From contig SPDT01000007.1 in assembly GCA_008477525.1 (NCBI GenBank), forward strand, positions 5,456,001-5,520,000: a DNA stretch of 64,000 nucleotides. The letters run 5' to 3'. The translations under genes were made by a program, and so were the position numbers. Shown in pieces: positions 47,825-59,464 of this stretch. This DNA is from Hypomyces perniciosus. Lineage: Eukaryota > Ascomycota > Sordariomycetes > Hypocreales > Hypocreaceae. A model generated the notes under the pieces. The model ran no database searches. It was not told the origin of the DNA and was given only the letters and a program-made list of their open reading frames with translations. How positions within the stretch are numbered: the stretch's first letter is position 1; every line of letters starts with the position of its first letter.

Positions 47825-49304
47825 CTACAAAAGAAGGGTGCCGAAAAGCGTAAAGAAAAGCGTGATACCAGTGACAATGAGCGGCGACTTATCCATTGCT
47901 CCATAGGTGAAGGAAACACTGGCGCTGTCGCTGTTGGAAGACTTGCCAGTAGGTGAGGCTGTACCACCAGTGACACTGGCTGTAGCAGTACCGCTATCAG
48001 CAGCATTCTGGGAGCCGTCACCACCCAGGCCAGGGCCAGGACCAGCGCCGTCCTTCATGAACTTCTGGGCAGCCTCGGGCATCTGAGGAACCAAGCTGGG
48101 ATCAACATTCCACGAGGCATCAGATGGAGGGCACTTGACAGCATGAGTGGTGGTGGCAGCACCGCCGGCGCCCGTGGGGCTGGGGTACTTGGCCAGAGCC
48201 GACTTGAACAGGTTGAACTCGTTCGACTTGTCGATTGAGTCGCCCTTGATAGTGACAATTCCGAAGTCGTTGTCCTCGATCGAGTACTCATACATAAGAC
48301 CACCGGAGTAGACAGCGCTCATCTGGGAGCTCATCAATGCAGACAACTCTTCGAACTTGCGGGGGCGGTTCTCGATGCAACCCCACTCAGACAGGCTAGT
48401 GAAAGCGTTAGCGACATGGAAACGGGTTCAAGAACATGGTAACGGACTACATACAAGATGGGAAGGCCATAATCGGTAAAGTTCTTCACTTTTTGGTCCC
48501 AGCCAGAGGTCTTAAAGTCACTATTGCACCACGAGTAGTCGTTGAAAGCGAAGAAGTCAGATCGCACGTCATCGCTACCGCAGTTCATGTACATGGCCGT
48601 TTGCATGCGGTTTGAGGAAACATCGGCAGCAGAGTACCCAACAGGAATCTTGCGAAGTCCGCGAGCGTTGATGAGGTTCTTGATGTCACGAGTGACAGCC
48701 TTGACATAGGGGGCGGACTTGTCAGTGTCCTTCTCGTCGTTGATGACCTCGTTGCCGGAGAAGAAAGCCAGGGTATTGTCATACTTGGCGAACATCTCGA
48801 CAGTGGCGAAGACGCTCTGGAGGTACTTGGTGTTATACGATGGGTCGGGCTTCAGGCGGTTGATTGAGTAAGCCGGGTTGTTGACATCGAGCACCAGGTA
48901 GATGCCAGCATCGGCGAGGGCATTCATGCAGGTGTCGTGGTTCTTTGTGTTGTCAACAGCGTAAACGCGGATCGTGTTGACTCCGAGGTCCTTGAATTGC
49001 TTGATATCACGCTGGCAGACTGTAGTATCCGCGAGAGGATCCTCATTGGCGGAGGCACCACCGGGCTGGTAGTCGATACCACGAAGGTAGAATCGCTTGC
49101 CATCAGCCCAGAAAGCTATATCGTGACGTCAGCAACTGGTTCATCGTACCTAAATTGATGTCATGGAAGAAACTTACCATTTCCAGAAGCCGAGACGACG
49201 GGCAATTTGGCTCGCTTGGTCGGGGGCTCATTCTGCGAAGGTGTGGGGGTGGCAGATACAGCACCGAGGGCTGCGAGAGCCGAGATAAACGCGAATCCCT
49301 TCAT
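47825..49304 (-). CDS. GPI-anchored 1,3-beta-glucanosyltransferase (GH72)
   Basis: Three exons, complement(47825..48395, 48455..49115, 49178..49304), encode 452 residues. A signal peptide (MKGFAFISALAALGAVSA) is followed by the GH72 domain: FWADGKRFYLRGIDYQPGG, DTCMNALADAGIYLVLDVN, the acid/base Glu165 in FFSGNEVIND and the nucleophile Glu266 in FLSEWGC, which spans the second junction. YEYSIEDNDFG ends the catalytic part. No Cys-rich CBM43 follows; instead there is a short linker, a Ser/Thr/Gly stretch and a hydrophobic GPI signal. That places it in the Gel1-type (without CBM43) branch. The enzyme cuts and rejoins beta-1,3-glucan chains to lengthen them in the wall. Confidence 0.95.
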
Positions 49305-51280
49305 CGTGAATCCGATTCAGAGTGGAATAGTAAAATAGCTAGCACCCGGGTGAATTGACCAGAAGCGCGAACAAATATAGTATGGATGAATGAGTACGAG
49401 GTTGGGTTCTCGGGGGAGTGGGCGGAATAGAAGGCACACAAGTACTGTCGAGAATTATACGGTAGTTGGTGAACGAGAGGACTAAGAAAAGGAAGAAGAA
49501 AAATCCAACAACGAGGGAGTTGGAGTCACGGCGAAGGAAGAAAGAAGTCGGTCGGCTGATGCTGTTTGGGAGGAGAGAAGGAAGAGGAAGAGGAAGAGGG
49601 AGGACAGGAGAGTAGAGGGCAAGCAGGCAAGGGCTGATGGAATGGGCGCCAATTATAACACAAACGTCCACTGTGTCGCCAGACGTTTTGCCTCCAGGCT
49701 TGGCTTGCGCAGCAGATGGTGTTCAGGCACAGCATTGAGTGCCTACCCGGAGCCCCTGTCGCCCGCTAAGCCCGCTAAAACAACCGAGCCGTGGGAGCAG
49801 CGTCCAACCAGGGCCTGAGGCCGCTGAAGCCACCCTGACAATGATGAAGATGCATCCACTGATAGACAGTGTGAATGAGGTTGTGAGAAGGGTTACATCA
49901 GCATTGATCGGCGCATCACTGCGGTGACAGTAGCACTATAAATATGAAACTTGACATTGATTGACGAGACTGCAGCAGCATTCATCCATCCATTCATTCA
50001 TTCGGCTAAATTGAAGGTACTATTACGTGTACCTGATGCACTCCAAATGACATGGTAACATCCGTATGCATCGTCACTCCACAAACGGGCATCTCTCTTC
50101 CAGGCTTGTCACAAAAAATATCACAATCCGTCGCCCATGCAAAGCCCCCGTTTCGCGTGGACTGTTTCGTTCCCACACGCCCCTCCATCTCGGCCTCTCG
50201 CTCACCACCGTCTGTCTTCTCTAACCATACGGAGTACTTACACATTGTACTAGGTACGTACGTGCACGTGTGAATGCTTCTGTTTTCCCATTCCTCTCTG
50301 GGCAGGTTGATTACTCCGCGTCGAAGCAGCCAAGCTCGTATTGCTAAAAAAGTCAAAAGAGCCGGCCAACAACACCATATCTTGGCTCCATACAGAAACT
50401 CTTCACTCGTAAAGCCGGGCCTGATTCGGTGTATCCCTTCTGTAACACCTTAAAATACCGATGGACATGCAAGAACAAAAAATTATATCTATCAGTTCCA
50501 TGATAGAAAGGACCCGGCCCATTCCAAACAACGCCACCGATTCACTAAAGCCCGGCCGGAGCTCACGGCCGGCCCAAGCCTGGGTCCCCCGGCTTCTGAT
50601 CTTCAGGGGTGTCCGCCCCATATCCACCAAGCCGCGGGCTATTTCTATCGCTGCTCGTTTTGAGACGCCGACGCTGAAATTTCAATCGTCGCGACGATCT
50701 CTCCTTTTTTTTTTTTTTTTTGCTTTGCACTTCGTTCCCTTTTCTTTTATTCCTTAGATCTGCGCCCTTCTCCTAGGGTTGCCCCTTGGCTTTGGGCTAA
50801 TGCCGAGGCCATCTGCATTTCAAGCATTCGAAAACACACAAAGATTGACACCAAGGGCTCAAGGGAGCTCTCTCCCAATTCAAATGACGTAGGTAGTCGT
50901 CGCGAGTTCGCGACAAATGGAGCCATCGAAACTAGCTAGTACATACTACGAAGTACCGGCTTGCCGGTTGAAGTTCCGAGTTTCAAGATTGAGATCTGCT
51001 TATGGTCCCTGAATGATAGACACGGCACGATCACAACACTTCCGCAGTCTTCACCATCAGAAGACCCAACGTTTCGATGTTCTATTCACCGACATGTTGA
51101 TATTTGAAACCAGTAATGTAGATATACCATCTGGCCATAGTGGTCTTTGAAATTCATCCGCTTTCGAAACCTACCTTATGCGTCATAATATCTCATTAGA
51201 GTAGAGAAGTCGAGAGAAAAACATCAAACAGCGCCATTCTTTTTGTTACCCAAGAAGCAAAAGCAACTCCCAACGTAGCT
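49305..51280. other. Intergenic, 2.0 kb
   Basis: Promoter of the GH72 gene and 3' flank of the OSH3-type gene. It contains TACGGAGTA at 50228, TACGAAGTA at 50947, a 17-nt T run (about 50705-50721) and GC-rich inverted GGCCGG words near 50550-50580. Minus-strand frames near 50006-50356 have no domain. No gene is supported. Confidence 0.55.
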
Positions 51281-54200
51281 CTACTCATCGGGCACGCTAA
51301 AAATCTCCTCAACGCCAGTCCAATTGCCCCGAGCACGCTCCTCCCAGTAACCATCCTTGCCCGTCTTGACCCTCCAAACCTCTTCTCCCTCCGGCGACTC
51401 TTCCGCCTTGACGAACCATCTTGGCTTGTGCTCCTCGCCTCGTTCCTCCGTGACCCGTCGTCGCGCACGCTGTGCCTCCTCGAGCTTCTGTTTCCAAATC
51501 TCAGCCTCATCCAGGTTGCCCTGCTCGGCTAGACGCTGATCAGGTCGCAATCTGCAGTCGGTTGGAGGCAGTTTGCCCTTCTCAATGTCTGTAATCTCGT
51601 TGAGAGAGGCTGCAAATGCCGTCATACCGTACGTCTGTGCGAAGTTGTCCACCATGTCCCCAACACGCCAAATATCCTCGCTGGCTGCCTTTCCAGGGCC
51701 AACGGTCCGGAGCCCCCCAGTCCATGTACCGGCCAACCCGCTACCTGTATTGCTGCCATCTGGGCCGAATGTCTCCACATTGACGTCCTCAGCTCTTCCA
51801 CCAAACATGCCTTTGCTTCTGAATTCGACACATGCCTTATGACCGGTAGTGTCGTTGAGGACATTCATCGTTCCGACAGGTTCCACGTACTTCTCGCCCA
51901 TCACAACGTTGCGCAAGAACATGGTTGCGATGTTCCACGAATAGAGCTCATCACTTCCATCTGGCAGACGCAGTGCTACTCTCACACGACCATCCGTCGT
52001 AATCTCGGCACTCTTGCCCCAGAACTTCTGACCCGGGGCAGGTGACTGCGACAACGACCAAGTGGCCGAGTCCGCTTGCATAGCCAGCTTGACAGGGCGA
52101 TGCTGTACCTTCTCCACGAGAAGTCGGAATCCGCCAGGGACCTCCTTATTTGATCGGACAAGCTCAAACGTTTCGCCCAGCAGAGGGTTAAAGGGCTTTC
52201 GGATGGCACGCTCCTTTGCACGACCATTGCTGAACTGTGAGACTGCAAAGGCGGTAACATACAGAAGACGCTCGGTGACTGATCTTTGTCTAGTGGCCTG
52301 GTCCAGTAGTTGTGCGTACTCAAGCTGCTCCGCAACCTTTTGCAGTAGAGAAATGGGCTCGTTTGCGGACACTGGCATGCTGATTGTGCTTAGGTCCTTG
52401 CCAACATTCTTCCGAACAAAGGCGATAAGACTTGGGGGCAGAACCAGAGCTGGGGGTATGGCAGTCCTTCGCTTGACTGGCGAGTCGATTGGAAGCGGGA
52501 TGAGGCTCTTTGACTTTGCTGGATATAGCGCGTTTGTGCCATCGGTTCTGACAGCATCCTCTTCTTCTACCGATGAGATGGACGAACTATCATGCGATGA
52601 CACATCATCTCCTTCCGATTCGTGGGTCTCATCATCACTGGCATCGATCTTGACAACTCTCGTGTTGGCATCCTCTGCATCAAAGAATTCATCACCAGTT
52701 GATGTCGTCTCGACACTCAAACGCGAAGCAACGTCGGCAGACCTCGGTACCGGCATTCGGCGCCTCTTGCTGCTGTTGATGAGGACCGTGAACTCACTTA
52801 CAACCGAGTCTAGGTCAGCCAGGAGAGCCTCACAATGGTCATGCAGAGACTTTTCCTCCTGGGCCGCTCCTCTCGATCTGCGTTTACTGGGATCACTGCC
52901 ATCGTAACCGGTCACCGTAATCGTATTTGCAGGGACCACCACTGCCGGTATCGCAGTCTGCGGCAATGCTGAAGGAGCCAAACCAGGGGCGCTAGACTTT
53001 CGTTTCCAGAACGGTCTCCTCTCTGACGCTGGGAAATAGCCATCACCAGAGTTTTCGATACCGCCCCCAGAGGTTGGCCGCAGATGATGCGAGGAGGAGG
53101 GTGGCTTTGGTAACGCCGCAACCTCTCTCGTCAGGCGGCGCAGCGCATCACGAGTACCAACGACACGGCTGACCAGGGTTTCCACCTGCTGCCACTCGAC
53201 ATCCTCATCGTGGTTTAACGGAAGAGATTGTGGCACCGTACGATGGTCAACGTTCAAGCCAGCCTTTGGTGGTTGTGGGAGAGTCTCAAGACCTCTTGCC
53301 AGCCGGCTTGCTTTTTCCAGAGCCCGGGCCCATTCCTGGAACTCCCTATCATTGGGGGCTTTCAAATGCCAGACTTCTGCCCCTGAGTCGATGCTAATTT
53401 CCCTTCTCCTTTCATCAGCCGCAATGGCCGCTAGACTGAGTGGAATTGCTCCGCGAAGTGCTGAAGAGTTCCGGTTGTAATAATATGACAATGTACATGT
53501 TGAATAATCGAGAGAGAAGAAACGACGCGCGTAGCCCTGACCCTTCTTCCGTCGCCTCTTGGAGAGTGTGCCCACGTGATAGGTGGCCGAAATTGTCCCA
53601 TCAGATGTAGTGTGTTTATGGCCCAAGGCAGGGTGGCTATGGAGACTGTCGACAGAGGCCGAGGGTTCGCCATCTCGGGGCGGACTTCCGTGCTTTCCCA
53701 GGCTGGACTGGCTCCAGCGAGCATTGGGCTGTTGGAGATTTGGAAGATGGTTGGCACTCTGCGGTGCCGCACCTGTCGGGTAGGTGAGAACAACGAAGGT
53801 GGCCATCTTGGAGGTCTGCTTGGAGAATGTGTTGTCGAACACGAGGCCGTACATGCCGGTTTGCCCAGGAGGCACATCATATGCCCCCATGGACACCTTG
53901 TCTGCCTCGCATTTTCCGCACCACCTGATCGAAATGAATCCCTTATTGGATAGCAGCTCTTGTGCTGTAATGTCTTTCTTGGAAAATCGGCCCGTCTTGC
54001 CCTCGGCAATCCCTTGGGTTTGAGCCGTACTAGAGTGGAAATCGTCACCGCCAGTAGTAGAAATGAGAGTCGTGGCACCACTGCCTGGATGCCTGACGAT
54101 GCCAAAGTTTCTGCAGTAAAATCACGTTAGATAGGATAGCATGTATATCAGTCTGTGCCCGCTTACATGGACTTCTTGTGCGGCTGTACGCTCCATGACA

Positions 54201-54349
54201 GCGTGTTCCCCTCCTCGACTTTGACCCAGCGGACAATGTACGACTGCGGTATGTTGGTTAGTGGTTCCAAGCAGCCCTTTGGGAGGGAGGGAGGAGAGGG
54301 ATAATGACTGTACCCTGCTGTGGACCTCTAGTCTCTCTATACCAGCCAT
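51281..54349 (-). CDS. OSH3: Oxysterol-binding protein, Osh3 type
   Basis: Three exons, complement(51281..54110, 54167..54243, 54314..54349), encode 980 residues; the first exon has 12 codons. Order of domains: an N-terminal GOLD-like module (SYIVRWVKVEEG, KKSINFGIV, TGMYGLVFDNTFSKQTS); a PH domain (LSKRRRKKGQGYARRFFSLD to FQEWARALEKA); an acidic linker with a FFAT motif (EFFDAEDA, encoded at about 52667-52693) that binds ER VAP/Scs2; and the lipid-binding ORD (FNPLLGETFELV, FWGKSAEI, IWRVGDMVDNF). The usual EQVSHHPP signature is degenerate here, EKVQHRPV (52091-52114), with one of the two phosphate-binding histidines replaced by Arg. Osh3 proteins work at ER-plasma membrane contacts on PI4P. 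Confidence 0.94.
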
Positions 54350-56247
54350 TGCAGCTCGTAAACGAAGGCAAACAATGGTTCGTGTCGTTGTCGTTAGTGG
54401 GGAATAATGATGATCGAACTGTATGTATAATGGTGGGCTGCGGTGTTTATTAATAGAGTTCCATCTCGAATTGCTCGATATCGCGGATATTGGCCGTCAC
54501 AGTTGTCGGTTTGGGGAGGAACTGCAGTTAGAAAAAAGCCAGCGGAGCAAAACCCAGACGAGCTTGTGCAATCGAACGTGTCCTTAAGGCGGTTGGATGT
54601 TCGAGGCTGGACAGATGGAGCTGACGACGTATTAACCCAGGGCGTCGGGACCGTGTTTAGCAGGCTGGGTTGTAAGGATTGAGGGGCTTCTAGCTAGCTC
54701 TTCTGGGCTCTTCTGGTGGCTGAGGTCCAGGGGAATTTCGCTTCTTGCGGGAGCACCTGTCAGGGTCAGTGCCCAGGGGATGGGCCCAACACTCCTATAA
54801 ATGGAGGCTAAAACTCATCCGTGGAACCGCAGCACCGACCCGACTGACCCTGTCGAAGGAGGTTGGGTTTATTACGGCGACCAACGGCCCGATGGCCGAA
54901 CATCGCCACTTGCGATCGGATGTTCTCGTTTGCCTCGGGCTGCGTTTATAGTGCCTACGAGTAGGTACGAAGTACTTCGGAGGCATTCTTGGACTAGATC
55001 ACGGCTCAACTCAACTGTCATCCGGCAGTGTCGGATTCTGAAGCTGAAGACTTGCGGGCGAACAGCAGATGGTGAGGCGGACATGGATAAAAGGCCGATG
55101 GAACATTCAGAGGTATTTATCATCACTATTACAGCTGACCAGTCTTGGCAGCTATAACGCCTCGGTGTCGGCGGTACGGAGCAGTCGGCAGCGAGAGGTT
55201 GACATTTGGAATCTTGGAAGCATTTGGCCGGATGCTCGGTGCAAGAAGACTGCAGAAACGCACGTTGTGTATGCTCTCGTTTCTCAAATCCCAACCATCA
55301 TGATATAATGTCTGGATCAATCGGATTGAAACGCCAGTTGTCGAGGTCAGGACCCCAAACTGGCATCAGCATTTGATGCAGACCCTTCAGTGGAGAAGAG
55401 CCTTTATCCGTTCTAGTTACATACCTACTAGGTAAGTAATAAGATCTTAGGTGCTAGTACGTACTCCGTTCTATGTAGGTAGGTAGTATAATAGGTAGTA
55501 TATCTCGGGCGCTTGGGAATCTGTGCATACGACTTCTGTGGAATTTCTGTTCTTTTTGACCCAAGAAAACTATGCACCCCGCAAGAGGCCCACTGGGGAA
55601 TTATTGAGCCTAATTGATTATGTCCATGTATTCCGTAGAAGGTTAGTATCAAGGTAGTCGGGCTATTAATGGTTGACGCCCCGAGAATTCTATCCAATTG
55701 ATGCATTCAATGAGACCAACTGACAATCCTCAGGGCCTGCCCCGCCTGAAAAGGACTCTACAGGCGTCCGCCAGTAGTAGTATTGGTGCTAGCAGCACTC
55801 CAGCAGGTCGTGTAGTGTCTAACATCAGGCTAAGTGCTCCGTACGGAGTAAGGCGAGGTCGGGTATCTAATAATTCCATCCATGCTTCATGTCCCCTTTT
55901 CCCCAATAAACCGAATCGCAACGTCAATGGATCACTCGCCTCGCCTGTGCACCTCCACCATTCCTTTCATAATACTTTTTTTTTCCTTCTGTTGCTCTCT
56001 TTGCCCGTCCTAGAAGTACTTGCACGTGTACTCCGTACGGCGACGTTGATGCCCCCCTCCTGTGCCTCGATCGCCATGACCCTTGCTTGAATTCCGCCCC
56101 CATATCCTGCAGCTGGCCGGCCGGTCAAAACGAACCACCTGGGGACAGCAACCACCCTGTCCCTCCCACGCCTTACATCTCACGCGCGCGACGCCTCCGC
56201 TCATCCATCGAACGTTTTGGAACGATATCGAGAAATAAGCCGGCGTC
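54350..56247. other. Intergenic, 1.9 kb, divergent promoters
   Basis: Between the OSH3-type gene (-) and the ArfGAP gene (+). It holds TACGAAGTA at 54966, TACGGAGTA at 55842, TACTCCGTA at 56029 and GTAGGTAGGTAGTA-like repeats near 55480. Open frames are short and domain-free. Nothing else is supported. Confidence 0.55.
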
Positions 56248-58424
56248 ATGTCGGGAACGTTGAGCAAGCGCCAGCAGGCGCGTAATGAGGCGAGTCTGCA
56301 GGAGCTGGTGCACTCCGTTGCGGGCAACGACCACTGCGCTGACTGTCACGCGCGCAACCCAGGTAGGTAGCTATTGCTATTGCATGCACCTCATTCATTG
56401 TACCATCGGGCCCGTACGACACAGCCTGAGCACCTAGCTAACCACGTTTTGTGTTACAGCTTGGGCATCATGGAGCGTACGATCCCTCTCCCGCGGGCCT
56501 TCTGTTGGCTACTCCCGTCGCGAACTGGGGCAACACTAACGTACAGCCGCAGTTAGGTGTCTTCCTGTGTATGCGATGTGCGGCAATCCATCGAAAGCTG
56601 GGTACGCATATATCCAAAGTCAAGTCGTTGAGCATGGATGCCTGGTCAAACGAACAGGTCGACGTGAGCTCAGTCCCCCTCCCTCCCACGAATCTCAAGG
56701 CATGTCTCGCTCACCTACATGTACAGAATATGCGAAAGGTCGGTAACCTCACCTCGAACAAGATTTACAATCCCGAGAACAAGAAGCCCCCAGTCCCGAT
56801 AGATGCGGATGAGGCCGACTCTGCGATGGAGCGATTCATAAGGCAAAAGTACATGAACAATGTTGCCCCTCACTCTGGTAAACTCAAGAAACCTCAATTA
56901 GACGAAGGTACTCCGCCGCCATTGCCACCCAAGAACTCGAAATTCGGTTTCAGGTCGGCTTCCTCGATATTCCCGTTATCCTCAAGAGCAAAGAAGGAAG
57001 CGGCAAAGCAAGCCGCGACGCATGATCTCGCATCGCCCACTCTGCCGCCAAACCACATGAACAAGCAATCTAAAGTGTTTGGCGCTACCGTAGACTATGG
57101 TCAAGATGAGACGCAAAAACAGCTAGACAGGCTGCGTGACATGGGTTTCCAGGATGAACAGCGCAACTCAATTGTGCTAAAGGGGGTAAACGGCAACCTG
57201 GAGCGAGCTGTGGAGGCCCTCGTTCGCCTGGGCGAAGGCGAGAGGCATTCTCCGGCTGCTGCTGCAGCTCCGGCGGAGAAAACACTGCGAATGTCAAGGT
57301 CTTTGACCCCCGTTGGCTCAAACTCCGCTGGTGCGAGTATTGGTCTAAGTGTACAGAAGTCTCCTATTCAAGATCGCCCTACAACGGCCTCGACTCCATC
57401 TACAAACCCGTTTGATATGATGCCTCCTGCACCACCAATGACGGCTCACTCGACAGGAACTCTCCAAAACAACAATCCCTACCTCAACTCGACAAATCCT
57501 TTTGGAGTACCTGCACAGCAAACCGGCCTAGTCAGTCAGGCGTTCCAAAGCCTGTCTCTGTCTCCAACTCAGCCTCTCTTCCCGCACCACACGGGAGGGG
57601 TGACAACACAGCAGTCTCATCAACTATCAATGTACCAGCAAATGCCCGCTACTCCGTCGATTCCTCAACAGTACCAAAGTATGGGCTTTCAAACCAGCAT
57701 GACATACCCTCAGCATGTTGCACAACCCCTGCTGCCACAGCAGACTGGTTACAATCCGTTCTTCTCTCAGCCCTCAACTCCTTTCCAGCCACAGTCGCCG
57801 CAGCAGCATCTATCACTAAATACGGGGCAAGGACAAGCGGCATATGCAAATAATCCATTTACGCGATCGCCAACCCGAATCGCTTCGCCTCCTCTAACCC
57901 AGATTCCAGAGCAGTCCCAGCCGGTTGCTTTCCAAAACCCGTTGCCGCTCCGGCCTCAGAGCCCAGGAACAAACCCCTTCCTCAACAACACAATGCAATA
58001 CCCAGTCCATATGGCCCAGCAGCCGCAACCCTTTGGACACCAACAGTACTACCAGCCTCAGCGCCCAGATAAGGCTGCCATTCTCGCACTCTATAACCAA
58101 CCCCAAGCGCCCCGTCAACCATTCACTCCATCCGATCCAAGCCTACCCACGCAAATTTCAACAATTCCGGAGGATAAGCCCGCCCTTATGCAGGCAATCC
58201 GGACAGGACCGGTTTCAGCACAGCAGTCTAGGAGTGTTTCGCAGCCAATTACAAGCAGCACTAATCCCTTCATGAAGAGTGGAGCTATGCCACCTACCTC
58301 GGATGCCTTTGCGACCGATCGGAAGATTAGTAGAGAGAGTGTGAACTTGGGGATGGACATGGCATGGACTAATGGTCGGCACAGCCCCGATGCATTTGCG
58401 AGCCTTAGCGCAAGGCATGTATGA
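56248..58424 (+). CDS. ArfGAP with UBA domain and multiple NPF motifs
   Basis: Four exons, 56248..56362, 56460..56476, 56553..56663 and 56727..58424, encode 646 residues. Exon 2 is a 17-nt microexon that supplies AWASWS of the zinc finger. The ArfGAP domain has C30-x2-C33-x16-C50-x2-C53 and the catalytic Arg58 (AAIHRKLG), then DNMRKVGNLTSNKIYNP across the third junction. A UBA domain follows at about 208-251 (QLDRLRDMGF, NGNLERAVEALVRL). The rest is Pro/Gln-rich with six NPF tripeptides (NPFDMM, NPFGVP, NPFFSQ, NPFTRS, NPFLNN, NPFMKS), ligands of EH domains. The architecture matches yeast Gts1 and fission yeast Ucp3. Expected role: GTP hydrolysis on Arf during vesicle coat cycles, linked to endocytosis and ubiquitin. 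Confidence 0.93.
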
Positions 58425-59464
58425 TCAGATCTGATAAAAGAGCAGAGTGAAAAACGTGTAGTAATATTGGCTTATTTGCCGGGAGTAGGGAAGGGCCTAC
58501 AACTATTATATCTCTTTAGGTCGTTTCAACGCCGGGGGGACATGCATCTGTAAGAAACCATTGCGTATCATAGCGAAGGGGTCAAGGGAACCATTTGTAA
58601 ATAGCCACTGCTTGTATGAACAAGTATGTCTACGGGTCGTTCGGGACACGGAGCTGATTCCTTTTGCAAGGTTTATTATGTTGTTCGTTGCTGTAAGGAA
58701 TTGTCGAGCTTGCATCAAAGCAAACATAACAAGCTGTTCTGGCATGTATTACAATTCCACTGGTATGAACCAGTGATCCAGTCTCGTAATACTGTGGACT
58801 GTGGAATCAGCAGTGAATCACTGCATATCCGTTCACAAAGAGGTGTTTGTCGTGTCGAAAGCATTGGCAAAGGCAAGTTGTCCGTCATAGTGACCACATA
58901 CAGAGATGTCATGGATGCCCGTCCTCCAGTGCAAGGGTCAGTACGGTACTGTGCATACGTTGTATTTTGTATGCACATATACAGTATTTTCCACAGTGTG
59001 CACTCAGCTCCCCGTGTCTGGGCTTGGCGACCGGAATGATTGGTAGCTTGGCTTCTCTGGCAGCCCCGCTCGGCTGCAGTCATCGAACCAGTGCTATTAA
59101 AGCGGAATAGCCTAGAACCGTCCAGTCAGCAAGGCAGGTTTGTTCTCTCCCAACCAACGGTCCGCCATTTTCTCTTTCTCTCCTCCGCTTTACCTTAACC
59201 ACCACAACCGCTGCCCAACCGCAACGCATCAATACTCGTAGCCGAACAACATCATCGCCGCATCGGCTTCGCTATAAGCTCCGCATATCGCCATCTTCGA
59301 TTGCATCACAATTGGTCATTCGACAACTGCCCTGTAGCAACAACAAAAACAACCAGCCCAATCTCGCCACCGTCCGTCGACCAAGCCCAAGGCTCGGTAT
59401 CCACTCAATCAACCTGCCCATCACCAGAGCCTCTCCCAATCGATAACCGTGGAATCTGAAAACA
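58425..59464. other. Intergenic, 1.0 kb
   Basis: 3' flank of the ArfGAP gene and promoter plus leader of the antizyme gene. From about 59150 it turns C/A-rich like a fungal 5' UTR. No other gene is seen. Confidence 0.6.

Noticed and set aside
56451..56552. Long-frame extension of the ArfGAP from 56451
   Set aside because: It reads through an intron and would break the zinc finger; the microexon model restores Cys spacing.
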